Positions 19,616-29,336 of a DNA stretch of 64,000 nt are shown here, in pieces. The notes below the pieces were generated by a model, which was not told the origin of the DNA, ran no database searches, and worked only from the letters and a program-made list of their open reading frames with translations. Every line of letters begins with the position of its first letter. Within the stretch, counting starts at the first letter, position 1. Origin of the DNA: Snodgrassella alvi wkB2 (GTDB lineage Bacteria > Pseudomonadota > Gammaproteobacteria > Burkholderiales > Neisseriaceae); assembly GCF_000600005.1 (NCBI RefSeq), contig NZ_CP007446.1:1638894-1702893 (forward strand), read 5' to 3'. The translations under genes were made by a program, and so were the position numbers.

Positions 19616-20215
19616 ATGAAAACACATATTCTGCAATTGATAATATTTATACTGGTACTCATATGGTCTGCTTATCAGCCGCATGACTACCCTACCTGGT
19701 GGCTTGAAGTTTTTCCGGCATTGCTAGGATTGATACTTCTTGTATTCACCTATTCCCGTTTTCGTTTCAGTCAGCTTATGTACTGGGTAGTTTTAGTTCA
19801 TGCAATTATATTACTGATTGGCGGACATTACACTTATGCCGAAGAGCCGGTATTTAATTATCTACGCGGTGTATTTGGCTGGACACGTAATAATTACGAT
19901 AAGCTTGGACATTTTTTTCAGGGTTTTTCACCAGCTATTATAGCCAGTGAATTACTATGGAGATTACAAATTGTACGCTACCGCGGCTGGGTGATATTTT
20001 TGAGTGGTTGTGTCTGCATGACGATTAGCGCCATATACGAATTGTTTGAGTGGCTGGTAGCCATACTGAGTAATCAGGAAGCTGTCACTTTTCTTGGCAC
20101 ACAGGGCGATGTATGGGATACACAGAAAGATATGCTTTGGTGTCTGATAGGTTGCAGCACCATGCTTATCTATCTTTATTTTAGTAAACGGCACTTACGG
20201 AGACCATCACGTTAA
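19616..20215 (+). CDS. DUF2238 (YjdF-like) inner-membrane protein
   Basis: A polytopic membrane protein of the DUF2238/YjdF family, whose function is unknown. The frame opens at TTG 19598; ATG 19616 is preferred because AGG lies 11 nt upstream and MKTHILQLII then leads into the first membrane helix, giving 199 residues. About six hydrophobic segments are visible. Family-like conserved polar motifs sit between helices: NYDKLGHFFQGFSPAI around residue 107 and ISAIYELFEWL around 140, followed by FLGTQGDVWDTQKDM. The charged or polar residues near membranes suggest a transport or enzymatic site. It stands alone on its strand. Confidence 0.8.
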   Translation: MKTHILQLIIFILVLIWSAYQPHDYPTWWLEVFPALLGLILLVFTYSRFRFSQLMYWVVLVHAIILLIGGHYTYAEEPVFNYLRGVFGWTRNNYDKLGHFFQGFSPAIIASELLWRLQIVRYRGWVIFLSGCVCMTISAIYELFEWLVAILSNQEAVTFLGTQGDVWDTQKDMLWCLIGCSTMLIYLYFSKRHLRRPSR

Positions 20216-20289
20216 AACCGCAGTTACCATTACAAGTAAAAATCAGATCGGATCCAACTGATAACAGCAAAGTATCTGATTAGTCTTGC

Positions 20290-20315
20290 ATGGCAGCTTT
20301 GACTAAAGCTGCCAT
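20290..20315. terminator. Bidirectional terminator
   Basis: ATGGCAGCTTT at 20290-20300 pairs with AAAGCTGCCAT at 20305-20315 around GACT and is followed on the plus strand by CTCTT. It lies between two convergent genes, DUF2238 (+) and the small membrane protein (-). Confidence 0.65.
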
Positions 20316-20333
20316 CTCTTAAAGCTCAGGTAA

Positions 20334-20621
20334 TCAGGCGGAAACAGATTGTGTTTTTTCCAGTTTGATTTTCAATTCTTTGATATCTTCTTCAAATATC
20401 ATAATTACGCCCAGATAGGCCATACCAAACATCATAGCCGTAATGAATGAGCTGGCAATTGCCATGGTATTCATCCAGACCAGACCCACAGCAAATACCA
20501 GAAAACACAAAGCAAATATGACGTTAAAATAGAACTTTACTCTTTTAAATTTTTGCTCTTTGTGTGCAAGCTGTACACTTAGTTCATTACTGTTTGTTGC
20601 AAATTCAGCAGTTTGGTTCAT
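20334..20621 (-). CDS. Small two-helix membrane protein, function unknown
   Basis: A 95-residue protein with a hydrophilic N-terminus (residues 1-28), two adjacent hydrophobic segments (about 30-53 and 56-76) and a charged C-terminal tail (EEDIKELKIKLEKTQ). The arrangement predicts an inner-membrane hairpin with both ends cytoplasmic. GGAG lies 9 nt upstream of the ATG, which supports translation. I do not recognise the family; it is distantly like YiaA/YiaB-type two-helix proteins in layout only. Confidence 0.65.
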   Translation of the reverse strand: MNQTAEFATNSNELSVQLAHKEQKFKRVKFYFNVIFALCFLVFAVGLVWMNTMAIASSFITAMMFGMAYLGVIMIFEEDIKELKIKLEKTQSVSA

Positions 20622-21040
20622 GTGTTCAAACTCCAGTAAATGTAAAGCTAATGAATATTATTGTAATGTCAAATTTCAAGACAAGGCTATTTTAACCGGT
20701 ATTACACTCGTAATGAAGTACTATTTTAACAAATTGATATAAGAGAATAACTCTGAAAAAATTTTGTTAACGCATATTTAATCAGATATACATCCGCAAA
20801 ATTATCAATTTATTTATATGACATATTCTAAATATTTTTAATTTATAACTAATATTCAAATATATATATAGTTTTAAAACTGCATAGCTTCAAAAATTTT
20901 ATTTACTGTCTGTTCAGATTACGGCTAACCTTTCATCAAATTTATATATACTTATTAGCTATAAGAACTGATTTATTTGCCACACTTTATTAGGTATAAA
21001 TAGAATAAAATGTTATCAGTCTGAATCTTAAAAAATTAAA
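20622..21040. other. AT-rich intergenic region
   Basis: About 420 nt between the small membrane-protein gene and the sspB terminator. It is dominated by A/T runs. No ORF of note, repeat or clear hairpin was seen. Confidence 0.5.
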
Positions 21041-21071
21041 AAGGCTGAAACCATCAGTCAGTTTCAGCCTT
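21041..21071 (-). terminator. Intrinsic terminator of sspA-sspB
   Basis: AAGGCTGAAAC at 21041-21051 pairs with GTTTCAGCCTT at 21061-21071. On the minus strand the stem is followed by TTTTTAATTTTTT. It lies about 60 nt after the sspB stop. Confidence 0.88.
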
Positions 21072-21131
21072 GTTTATCAATAAACAAATTACTTCTTATC
21101 TGCTAAGAAGATATTCTATTAATAACAATCG

Positions 21132-21581
21132 TTATTTAACTATTTTCAAACCTTTTTTCGCACCAGATTTATTACTGTCATCTGCAGGTAAACTCTCTGA
21201 TACAGAAGGCTGGCTTTCAGATACGGTGTTATCCTCGCCTGCTGTCGGGTGTTCACTGTTTTCAGTAAGAGGTTCTACATCAAACCCCATGCCGTCACCA
21301 GTTTCTCTGGCAAAAAGACTGATTACATGACCAACCGGAATCCATATATCATGAGAAACGCCGCCAAAACGGGCAGAAAAACTAACCCATTCATTATCTA
21401 TATTCAGATTATGTGCGGCTACAGGCCCGATATTAAGCACAATTTCATTGTCTTTTACATACTGAAGCGGTACCTGAGTTTTATCATTTACCCATACAGC
21501 AATATGCGGTGTATAACCACTATCCAGCGCCCATTCATACAGTGCCCGCAGAATATACGGTTTGGTGTTCAGCTTGTTCAT
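21132..21581 (-). CDS. sspB: ClpXP protease specificity-enhancing factor SspB
   Basis: An adaptor that binds ssrA-tagged and other substrates and tethers them to ClpX. It has 149 residues. The substrate-binding Sm-like fold spans about 4-110, with KPYILRALYEWALDSG, the TPHIAVW strand, VLNIGPVAAHNL and FSARFGGVSHDIWIPVGHV all visible. A disordered acidic linker (about 118-140) leads to a short basic tail (KKGLKIVK) matching the ClpX-binding peptide at the C-terminus. It lies 24 nt downstream of sspA, as in other proteobacteria, so the two form an operon. Confidence 0.96.
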   Translation of the reverse strand: MNKLNTKPYILRALYEWALDSGYTPHIAVWVNDKTQVPLQYVKDNEIVLNIGPVAAHNLNIDNEWVSFSARFGGVSHDIWIPVGHVISLFARETGDGMGFDVEPLTENSEHPTAGEDNTVSESQPSVSESLPADDSNKSGAKKGLKIVK

Positions 21582-21605
21582 TGTCCTCCCCTTTGTCAGG
21601 ATAAT

Positions 21606-22211
21606 TTAACGACGCATCGCTTTCTCGGCAGGTGTTAAGGCATCAATAAACGCTTCACGCTGAAAAATACGTTCCGCATATTTAAGCAATGGCGCAGCTG
21701 ATTTTGGCAGCTTAATATCATAGTGATCCAGACGCCACAAAAGCGGAGCCAGCGCCACATCAATCATGGAGAAATCATCACCGATAATATATTTGTTTTT
21801 AGTGAATGCAGGAGCCAGCATCGTTAAGCCCTGAGTAATGGCTTCGCGGGCTTTGTTCATTTCCTTATTACTTGATTCAGGATTTTCCAGCACCAGTACA
21901 TGACTGAACAGTTCTTTTTCCAGACGATATAAAACAAGACGGCCGCGACCACGCATAATCGGGTCTGCCGGCATTAGCTGCGGATGCGGAAACCGCTCAT
22001 CAATATATTCATTAATAATATTGGATTCATATAAAATTAGGTCACGTTCAACCAGAACAGGAACCTGATTATACGGATTCATCACGGCCAGATCTTCCGG
22101 CTTATTGAAAACGTCTACATCTTTAATTTCAAAATCCATGCCTTTTTCATAAAGCACAAAGCTGCAACGCTGACTAAACGGGCAAGTAATACCCGCATAT
22201 AATGTCATCAT
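21606..22211 (-). CDS. sspA: Stringent starvation protein A
   Basis: An RNA polymerase-associated protein with a glutathione-S-transferase fold. It acts in stationary-phase and stress transcription and in some species in virulence regulation. It has 201 residues. The N-terminal thioredoxin-like domain starts MTLYAGITCPFSQRCSFVLYEKG and includes NPYNQVPVLVERDLILYESNIINEYIDE; the helical C-terminal domain follows from about residue 85. The PHP-type surface is seen as FPHPQLMP. The start is a double ATG. It is the first gene of the sspA-sspB operon. Confidence 0.95.
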   Translation of the reverse strand: MMTLYAGITCPFSQRCSFVLYEKGMDFEIKDVDVFNKPEDLAVMNPYNQVPVLVERDLILYESNIINEYIDERFPHPQLMPADPIMRGRGRLVLYRLEKELFSHVLVLENPESSNKEMNKAREAITQGLTMLAPAFTKNKYIIGDDFSMIDVALAPLLWRLDHYDIKLPKSAAPLLKYAERIFQREAFIDALTPAEKAMRR

Positions 22212-22369
22212 AATTAGTTTCCCAGAATTACTGTATAATCAATACAGTGTGGTGTTTAAGAATTATCCAATTATAGACAAATGACTCTATTTTTACCAGA
22301 AAAATAGCTTAAGTTTATGTTTATTAAAATTTTTATTATATAAATTACCGCTAATCACACAAAATTCAT

Positions 22370-23122
22370 TTAAGCCGGATTAGGCTCGTCAAAAAACTGC
22401 TGAGTAATCCCGAATTCACTGGCTAATGCACAGGCAAGTGCCTGAATACCATATCTTTCGGTAGCATGATGTCCTGCCGCGATGAATACCACTCCGCATT
22501 CCTGAGCCAGATGGTATTGCGGTTCGGATATTTCACCTGTAATAAATGCATCAACCCCGGCATCAATAGCCTGCTGAAAAAAACTCTGGCCGCCGCCGGT
22601 ACACCAGGCCAGCCTGCGTACTGGTTGTTGTTTGTCAGCACATAACAATATGGGTTTGTGATTCAGGCCTAGCTCAATCCCCTGAGCCAGCTGTTCTGCA
22701 GTTTGCTCATAGGTTAAAGCACCGTACTGAATTAAATTCTGTTCACCGCCACAGCCGGTAATCTGCCAGCCTAAACGCTGAGCCAGCTGCACATTATTCC
22801 CTAAGCGCGGATGCGCATCCAGCGGTAAATGATAGCCAACCAGATTAATATTATTGGCTAATAATGTCTGAATACGGCGTTTTTTCCAGCCTGTAATTAC
22901 AGCCGCTTCATTTTTCCAGAACATACCATGATGAACCAGCAGCATATCTGCCTGCTGTTTTACGGCAAAATCAATAGCAGCCTGGCTGGCAGTGACAGCA
23001 CAAACAATAGTGCTAACTTCATCCCTGCCCTCTATCTGTAACCCATTCGGGCTGTAATCTCGAAACTGAGCAACCGCCAGCTCCTGAGCGCACCAGCCTA
23101 AAATTTCTTTTCTGAAAGCCAT
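22370..23122 (-). CDS. ybgI: Nif3-like dinuclear metal centre protein
   Basis: A member of the NIF3/YbgI family, hexameric ring proteins with a dinuclear metal site. Proposed roles are in GTP cyclohydrolase-like chemistry and in DNA repair context, but none is settled. It has 250 residues. Metal ligands are visible in LLVHHGMFW (about residues 61-69), YHLPLDAHP (about 97) and near the C-terminus in AAGHHATERYG (about 217). SPNGLQIEG near residue 25 is the usual N-terminal signature. It is a single gene, convergent with nothing and separate from sspA. Confidence 0.92.
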   Translation of the reverse strand: MAFRKEILGWCAQELAVAQFRDYSPNGLQIEGRDEVSTIVCAVTASQAAIDFAVKQQADMLLVHHGMFWKNEAAVITGWKKRRIQTLLANNINLVGYHLPLDAHPRLGNNVQLAQRLGWQITGCGGEQNLIQYGALTYEQTAEQLAQGIELGLNHKPILLCADKQQPVRRLAWCTGGGQSFFQQAIDAGVDAFITGEISEPQYHLAQECGVVFIAAGHHATERYGIQALACALASEFGITQQFFDEPNPA

Positions 23123-23396
23123 AAATTTCCTTTAATCGTGCAAAACATTGCAGTCTGCTTTGTTAATACATAGCTTTATTCTTATTTCAATAAAGTCATT
23201 ATACTAACAAGCACAGGGAGAAAGCTGAAAATGTCTGAATACAGCTGACTGAATATGAAATTATAAAAAATCATTATCTTTAAATAAAATATTTATATGC
23301 TTTGTGATTAACCAAATAAATGTTATTTTATATTAATATTTATTAAAATAATGTAGTACTAAATTTAAAAGCTCGCAGATTTTTTGGAATATCAAA

Positions 23397-24221
23397 ATGA
23401 AAACATTGTTTTTGTTATTAATTTTAAGTTTATGCGGATATCTTAACAGCAACAATGATCGTGCACAGGACAAAATTAAAAAATTGGAGGAACAACGGAT
23501 AATGACAGACACCACAGAGATTACTGTCCGTATTCCGTCAAAAGTATCGGATAAAAAGTTAGAAATTACACTTCCTCGCTGTTTCTTTGGTACAAATCTG
23601 AAACATCAAATTATTGATGGAAAGGTTGAAGAAATTGCTGTTAGCATTATGTACCAGTTACCTACATTTTCCGATTTCCCTAATAATGAAGAAGCAATTT
23701 ATCAATGTCCTGATTTTTCTAAACCAATTACAACATTAGGTATTTTCCCATTGTTTCCCATAGTAGGCAAAACTGAATTGGAATATGGAAATTACTGGTT
23801 AAAACAGCAATACTTTAGATTTTCTATTAAAGAACAAAAAAATAATTTGGCACTATATCGTGCTGGCATTGATAGGAAATTAGCCATATTTGCTAATCAA
23901 TCTGATCGTAGTCAACAAGATATTAGCATTGAATTTTGGCCTTTTGACTCGAATAATAAAGATGATTCATATCCACATCAGACTGATATACATTCTGTAT
24001 TATACGAAGAGTTTGGTTTAAGTTATACGATATATTCTTCAAGATATTTACATGGGAAGAATAAACCACTAGTAAGCCAGAACTATTTTGCTGATGGATT
24101 AATTCAAATATATATGCACAATGAAAGCTTACTTGATCACCCGGAAATTCAACTTGGTTTCATTCAGAATAATAACCGTATTCTGGATTATATCCATCAG
24201 CACAGTAAAGTCGTTGATTAG
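23397..24221 (+). CDS. Putative lipoprotein, first of two tandem paralogues
   Basis: A 274-residue protein of unrecognised family. The N-terminus is a short hydrophobic signal with a lipobox-like LSLC (C13), so it is probably an envelope lipoprotein, though the box is less canonical than in its neighbour. A charged helix (QDKIKKLEEQRIM, about 24-36) precedes a beta-rich body. Two cysteines (in ITLPRCFFG and AIYQCPDFS) are conserved with the paralogue and could form a disulfide. It is strikingly alike to the next gene at both ends but not in the middle. Low GC suggests accessory DNA. Function is unknown; toxin-immunity or envelope stress roles would be guesses. Confidence 0.75.
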   Translation: MKTLFLLLILSLCGYLNSNNDRAQDKIKKLEEQRIMTDTTEITVRIPSKVSDKKLEITLPRCFFGTNLKHQIIDGKVEEIAVSIMYQLPTFSDFPNNEEAIYQCPDFSKPITTLGIFPLFPIVGKTELEYGNYWLKQQYFRFSIKEQKNNLALYRAGIDRKLAIFANQSDRSQQDISIEFWPFDSNNKDDSYPHQTDIHSVLYEEFGLSYTIYSSRYLHGKNKPLVSQNYFADGLIQIYMHNESLLDHPEIQLGFIQNNNRILDYIHQHSKVVD

Positions 24222-24319
24222 CTAGTGCATTAGCTAAAAATTTTTAAAATTTTCAGATTTTATTTCAAACGTCTTAAAGCAAAATAAATTAATAAAATTA
24301 TATTATTACGGATAAAAAT

Positions 24320-25150
24320 ATGAAATATTGGCTTTGTATACTGCTTTTATGCTTAACCGGCTGCTTTAATGGCAGCAGTGAACAGGACAAAATTAAAAAA
24401 ATGGAGGAACAACGGATAATGACAGACACCACAGAGATTACTGTGCGCATTCCATCAAAAGTATCAGGTAAAAAACTGGAGATTACCCTGCCGCGCTGCA
24501 TGTTTGGTTTTAGTATAAAAAATAAAATTATTGATGGTATAGTCGAGCAAAAGGCAGCAGCAGTTATATTTGCCTTACCTACTTTATCAGGTTTTCCCAA
24601 TGATGAAGAAGCAATTCATCGATGTCCTGATTTTTCTAAGCCTGTTGTAGGCCTCAGTTTTGCACCGTTATATCGCAATATAAAAGCAGAAAAACTGGAA
24701 TATGGAAATCATTGGTTCAAACGGGAAAATTACCGATTCCGATTAAAAGAAAAGAAAAATAATCAGGAATTGTATTATATTGGTATTTCAGGAAAACAAA
24801 CTATGTTTATTAATAAATCCGAAACCAATCAACAAGATTTAAGAATTGATTTCTGGCCATTTGATGTTAAGGATGAATACAATGCTTTTCCGCATCAAAT
24901 TGATATTTATTCTGTTTTAGATAAAGAGTTTAGTGTTGCTTACACTGTATATTCCTCGAGATTTCTACATGGGAAGTATAAACCACCAGTAAGCCAGAAC
25001 TATTTTGCTGATGGATTAATTCAAATATATAAGCACAATGAAAGCTTACTTGATCATCCGGAAATTCAACTGGGTTTTATTCAGAATAATAACCGTATTC
25101 TGGATTATATCCATCAGCACAGTAAAGTAGTTACAGACCAGAATCATTAA
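24320..25150 (+). CDS. Putative lipoprotein, second of two tandem paralogues
   Basis: A 276-residue paralogue of the preceding gene with a clear lipobox LTGC (C15) after MKYWLCILLLC. It keeps the IKKMEEQRIMTDTTEITVRIPSKV segment, the two conserved cysteines (PRCMFG and IHRCPDFS) and an almost identical C-terminal third (SQNYFADGLIQIY...NRILDYIHQHSKV). Residues about 60-195 differ much more. The pair lies 98 nt apart on the same strand and ends before the carB terminator. The family is not recognised. Confidence 0.8.
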   Translation: MKYWLCILLLCLTGCFNGSSEQDKIKKMEEQRIMTDTTEITVRIPSKVSGKKLEITLPRCMFGFSIKNKIIDGIVEQKAAAVIFALPTLSGFPNDEEAIHRCPDFSKPVVGLSFAPLYRNIKAEKLEYGNHWFKRENYRFRLKEKKNNQELYYIGISGKQTMFINKSETNQQDLRIDFWPFDVKDEYNAFPHQIDIYSVLDKEFSVAYTVYSSRFLHGKYKPPVSQNYFADGLIQIYKHNESLLDHPEIQLGFIQNNNRILDYIHQHSKVVTDQNH

Positions 25151-25249
25151 GAATAGCCATATAGTTACTCTTGCTGATATTTGATTATAGAAAACACTAA
25201 AACTATTAATTCCTCACCATATAAAATTAATTTTTCAATATATTATTAA

Positions 25250-25295
25250 GATAAAAAGCTGCCGGTACTAATGATGCAACCGGCAGCTTTTTATC
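25250..25295 (-). terminator. Terminator of carB (bidirectional)
   Basis: A 17-bp stem formed by 25250-25266 and 25279-25295 (core AAAAAGCTGCCGGT) gives a T-run on either strand. It ends 10 nt from the carB stop and also closes the lipoprotein genes from the other side. Confidence 0.9.
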
Positions 25296-25304
25296 TTGAA
25301 ATAA

Positions 25305-28300
25305 TTAGTTTTGCAGAGCTGTCTTTATGCGCTGATGTAAATTCTGAATACTGTAAACATCAGTACGGGATAAACGGCTTACACCTTCACTCATCGCTAA
25401 AGCACCTGCGATAGTGGTATATAAAGGAATACGCATATTCAGTGCACTACGGCGGATTGAATGGCTGTCTTTAATAGACTGTACATCACTGCTGACAGTA
25501 TTAACAACCAGAGCAATCTCACCGTTTTTAATGGCATCCACAATATGCGGGCGCCCTTCAGTTACCTTATTCACCACTTGCACATTGATTCCGTGCTCAG
25601 CCAGAAAAGCTGCTGTCCCGCGAGTGGCACATAGTCCGTATCCGAGCGACTGAAAATTGGTTGCCACCTGAACAACAGCAGGTTTGTCTTCATTACGTAC
25701 AGCCAGAAACACTTTACCAATAGTCGGCATACGTTCACCCGCTCCGAGCTGGGCTTTTAAATATGCTTCGGCAAATGTTTCACCGACACCCATTACTTCA
25801 CCGGTAGAGCGCATTTCGGGTCCGAGAATAGTATCTACGCCGGGAAATTTAATAAAAGGAAATACGGCTTCCTTAACTGCAAAAAATTCAGGAATAACTT
25901 CTTGTGTGTAACCCTGTTCGGCCAATGAGATACCGGCCATAACCCTTGCTCCGATTTTAGCAAGAGACACACTTGTGGCTTTAGATACAAATGGAACAGT
26001 ACGTGAAGCACGCGGATTGACCTCAAGTACGTAAACGATATCATCCTGTACCGCAAACTGCACATTCATCAGACCAACTACATCTAAAGCCATTGCCATG
26101 GCTGCTGTCTGACGACGAATTTCATTCTGAATATCTTCACTTAGCGAATAAGGCGGAATGGAACATGCTGAATCGCCACTATGGACACCTGCCTGTTCCA
26201 CATGCTGCATGATGCCGCCGATAACCACCTGTTTGCCATCACATACACAATCTACATCTACTTCAATAGCGTGGCTGAGAAAGTAATCAAGCAATACTGG
26301 GCTATCATTGGATACTTGTACAGCTTCGCGCATATAAGTTTGTAATTCATTAGATGAATGCACTACCTGCATAGCTCGTCCGCCAAGTACATAAGATGGC
26401 CGTACTACCAGCGGATAACCAACTTCTTCAGCCAGTTGCAGTGCCTCTGCCTCTGTACGTGCTGTACGGTTTTCCGGCTGACGCAATCCCAGTTTGTGCA
26501 GAATCTGCTGAAAACGCTCACGGTCTTCTGCTGCATCAATGGCATCGGCTGAGGTACCGATAATATTGACACCATTAGCTACCAGTTCATTAGCCAGTTT
26601 TAAAGGTGTCTGACCGCCATAATGCACAATGAGACCGTCAGGTTGTTCGGTATGACAGATTTCCAGTACGTCTTCAAGGGTAAGCGGCTCGAAATACAAT
26701 CTGTCAGAAGTATCATAATCTGTCGAAACGGTTTCAGGATTACAGTTCACCATAATGGTTTCAAAACCGGATTCGCGCAATGCTAATGCAGCATGTACAC
26801 AGCAATAATCAAACTCAATACCCTGACCGATACGATTTGGTCCGCCACCAAGAATCATAATTTTTTTACGCTGTGTCGGTTCCGCTTCGCATTCTTCTTC
26901 ATAAGTTGAGTACAGATAGGCAGTATCGGTCGCAAATTCAGCTGCACAGGTATCTACGCGTTTAAAAACCGGATGCAGATTCATGGCATAACGATGCTGT
27001 CTGACACTGGCTTCATCCTGATTAAGCAATTGCGCCAGCCGTTTATCAGCAAAACCTTTGCGTTTGAGTTTACGCAGATAATTGTAATCGATATCTTCCA
27101 GTCTGATCGCTGTCAGTTTCTGTTCTTCGCTAACCAGATCAGCAATCTGTGCCAGAAACCACGGATCAATAGCACAAATTGTATAGATTTCCTCTAATGA
27201 AAAGCCGGCACGAAATGCATCAGCGACATACAGTATCCGTTCAGGACCGGGATTAGCCAGTTCACGCTGAATGGCTGCACGGTCACTGCTGCGGCAATCA
27301 AAGCCGCTCAGACCAACCTCCAGACCGCGCAGAGCTTTATGAACAGACTCCTGAAATGTACGGCCGATAGCCATTACTTCCCCGACTGATTTCATCTGTG
27401 TCGTCAGGCGATCATCTGCGGACGGAAATTTTTCAAAGGCAAAACGGGGAACTTTGGTTACCACATAATCAATGGAAGGCTCAAAGGAAGCTGGTGTGCG
27501 TCCGCCGGTTATATCATTTTGCAATTCATTCAGTGTATAGCCTATTGCCAGCTTAGCTGCGATTTTGGCAATCGGAAAACCGGTAGCTTTAGAAGCCAGA
27601 GCAGAAGAACGGCTGACACGCGGATTCATTTCAATCACAATCATTTCGCCGTTTTGCGGATTAACAGCAAACTGCACATTAGAGCCACCGGTATCCACAC
27701 CGATTTCACGCAGCACTGCCAGAGAGGCATCACGCATCAGCTGATATTCTTTATCCGTCAGTGTTTGTGCCGGAGCTACTGTAATCGAATCACCGGTATG
27801 TACGCCGCACGGATCAAAATTTTCTATTGAACAGATAATAATGCAATTGTCGGCACGGTCACGCACCACTTCCATTTCATATTCTTTCCAACCCAGTACA
27901 GACTGTTCGACCAGTAATTCATGAGTAGGTGAAGCATCGAAACCACGTTCACAAATAGTAATAAATTCATCTTTATTGTAGGCAATACCGCCGCCACTGC
28001 CGCCCATGGTGAAAGACGGGCGAATTAATGCAGGAAATCCAACCTGTGCCTGTGCCTCCAGTGCCTGCTCCATGCTATGGCAAATAAAGGATTTCGGGGT
28101 ATGCAGACCGATTTTATTCATTGCTTCTTTAAAACGGCCGCGGTCTTCTGCTTTATCAATTGCATCTTCGGATGCACCAATCAGTTCTACCTGATATTTT
28201 TTCAGGATACCGTTATGTGCCAGATCAAGGGCACAGTTGAGTGCCGTTTGTCCGCCCATCGTTGGCAAAATGGCATCGGGACGTTCTTTTTCAATAATTT

Positions 28301-28526
28301 TTGCCACTGTCTGCCACATAATCGGCTCAATGTAAGTAACATCAGCCATATCCGGATCTGTCATAATCGTAGCCGGATTGGAATTAACCAGAATGACTTT
28401 ATAGCCCTCTTCACGCAATGCCTTGCATGCCTGAGCTCCAGAGTAGTCAAACTCGCATGCCTGACCAATTACAATAGGACCGGCACCAATAATTAGGATA
28501 GATTTTAAGTCTGTGCGCTTAGGCAT
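25305..28526 (-). CDS. carB: Carbamoyl-phosphate synthase large subunit
   Basis: CarB makes carbamoyl phosphate from bicarbonate, two ATP and ammonia channelled from CarA, feeding pyrimidine and arginine synthesis. It has 1073 residues, the same length as E. coli CarB. It shows two homologous ATP-grasp halves: the first begins [22 protein letters not shown], and the second begins [22 protein letters not shown] (about 556). Matching [17 protein letters not shown] and [17 protein letters not shown] motifs are present. The C-terminal MGS-like allosteric domain starts near 935. The glutaminase subunit gene carA is 811 nt upstream, with a LeuE-like gene in between. Confidence 0.98.
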   Translation of the reverse strand: MPKRTDLKSILIIGAGPIVIGQACEFDYSGAQACKALREEGYKVILVNSNPATIMTDPDMADVTYIEPIMWQTVAKIIEKERPDAILPTMGGQTALNCALDLAHNGILKKYQVELIGASEDAIDKAEDRGRFKEAMNKIGLHTPKSFICHSMEQALEAQAQVGFPALIRPSFTMGGSGGGIAYNKDEFITICERGFDASPTHELLVEQSVLGWKEYEMEVVRDRADNCIIICSIENFDPCGVHTGDSITVAPAQTLTDKEYQLMRDASLAVLREIGVDTGGSNVQFAVNPQNGEMIVIEMNPRVSRSSALASKATGFPIAKIAAKLAIGYTLNELQNDITGGRTPASFEPSIDYVVTKVPRFAFEKFPSADDRLTTQMKSVGEVMAIGRTFQESVHKALRGLEVGLSGFDCRSSDRAAIQRELANPGPERILYVADAFRAGFSLEEIYTICAIDPWFLAQIADLVSEEQKLTAIRLEDIDYNYLRKLKRKGFADKRLAQLLNQDEASVRQHRYAMNLHPVFKRVDTCAAEFATDTAYLYSTYEEECEAEPTQRKKIMILGGGPNRIGQGIEFDYCCVHAALALRESGFETIMVNCNPETVSTDYDTSDRLYFEPLTLEDVLEICHTEQPDGLIVHYGGQTPLKLANELVANGVNIIGTSADAIDAAEDRERFQQILHKLGLRQPENRTARTEAEALQLAEEVGYPLVVRPSYVLGGRAMQVVHSSNELQTYMREAVQVSNDSPVLLDYFLSHAIEVDVDCVCDGKQVVIGGIMQHVEQAGVHSGDSACSIPPYSLSEDIQNEIRRQTAAMAMALDVVGLMNVQFAVQDDIVYVLEVNPRASRTVPFVSKATSVSLAKIGARVMAGISLAEQGYTQEVIPEFFAVKEAVFPFIKFPGVDTILGPEMRSTGEVMGVGETFAEAYLKAQLGAGERMPTIGKVFLAVRNEDKPAVVQVATNFQSLGYGLCATRGTAAFLAEHGINVQVVNKVTEGRPHIVDAIKNGEIALVVNTVSSDVQSIKDSHSIRRSALNMRIPLYTTIAGALAMSEGVSRLSRTDVYSIQNLHQRIKTALQN

Positions 28527-28598
28527 ACTGATACCTTTATCAAAAATTATCTGTTAATTTAGCGGTACGGCAGGATTGATTTTCTGGCAATCAATCGG

Positions 28599-29279
28599 TC
28601 ATTCGATACTTGCCGTCCATAATTTCAGTGCAAACGCAATAAACATCAGCCCGATTGTGGCTACTGCCCCGGCAGCCAGACGCTGATAGTGATGAAACCA
28701 CTTGACCAGCGATAAACCACTGAATATCAGTACGCTTAGATAAGTCAGGCTGAAAATTTGCAAAATAATAGCCAGCAGTAGAAAACTATAAGCCGGATGT
28801 GCGTAATGCGGATCAACAAACTGAACAAAAAAAGCCAGAAAAAACAAAATTGCTTTCGGGTTTAACAAACTGAGCAGCAAAGCATGCTGAAAGTAATGAC
28901 GTGCCGGAAGCGGTTTACTGGCTTGTGCCGGCTCACACAATGATTGTCTGAAAACATCTGCAGCAGCCTGCTGACGTCTGTTCCATTGCTTAAGAGCTGA
29001 ACGCAGCAACTGCCAGCCCAGATAAAACAAATACAAACCACCGACCAGTTTCAGTATTAAAAACAATGCAGGTATGGTTTTGATAATTGATGTTGCACCT
29101 GAAGCTGAAAGCAACATCAAAATACTGTCACCCAGAAATATTCCGGCAACCGCACAATAAGCAGCCCGTGCTCCATATTTTCCGGCCATGGCCAGACAAT
29201 ACATTGAATTTGGTCCCGGCAGCAGAACAATTGCTATGGCACCGACAATATACGTTCCCAGATCAGTAATACCAAACAT
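28599..29279 (-). CDS. leuE: LysE/RhtB-family amino-acid exporter, LeuE-like
   Basis: An inner-membrane exporter of the LysE/RhtB superfamily. It has 226 residues and about six hydrophobic segments. The family motif AIAIVLLPGPNSMYCL is near residue 15, followed by GIFLGDSILMLLSASG. SLLNPKAILFFLAFFVQFVDP (about 136-156) is closest by eye to E. coli LeuE, a leucine exporter; substrate assignment is inference. It is placed between carA and carB on the same strand (gaps 57 and 72 nt), so it is probably cotranscribed with them. The link to carbamoyl phosphate is not obvious. Confidence 0.85.
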   Translation of the reverse strand: MFGITDLGTYIVGAIAIVLLPGPNSMYCLAMAGKYGARAAYCAVAGIFLGDSILMLLSASGATSIIKTIPALFLILKLVGGLYLFYLGWQLLRSALKQWNRRQQAAADVFRQSLCEPAQASKPLPARHYFQHALLLSLLNPKAILFFLAFFVQFVDPHYAHPAYSFLLLAIILQIFSLTYLSVLIFSGLSLVKWFHHYQRLAAGAVATIGLMFIAFALKLWTASIE

Positions 29280-29336
29280 GGGGATTCCTGTACTTTTTTA
29301 CTATTCTCAATAAATGTAGTTCGTAATATCACGCAA

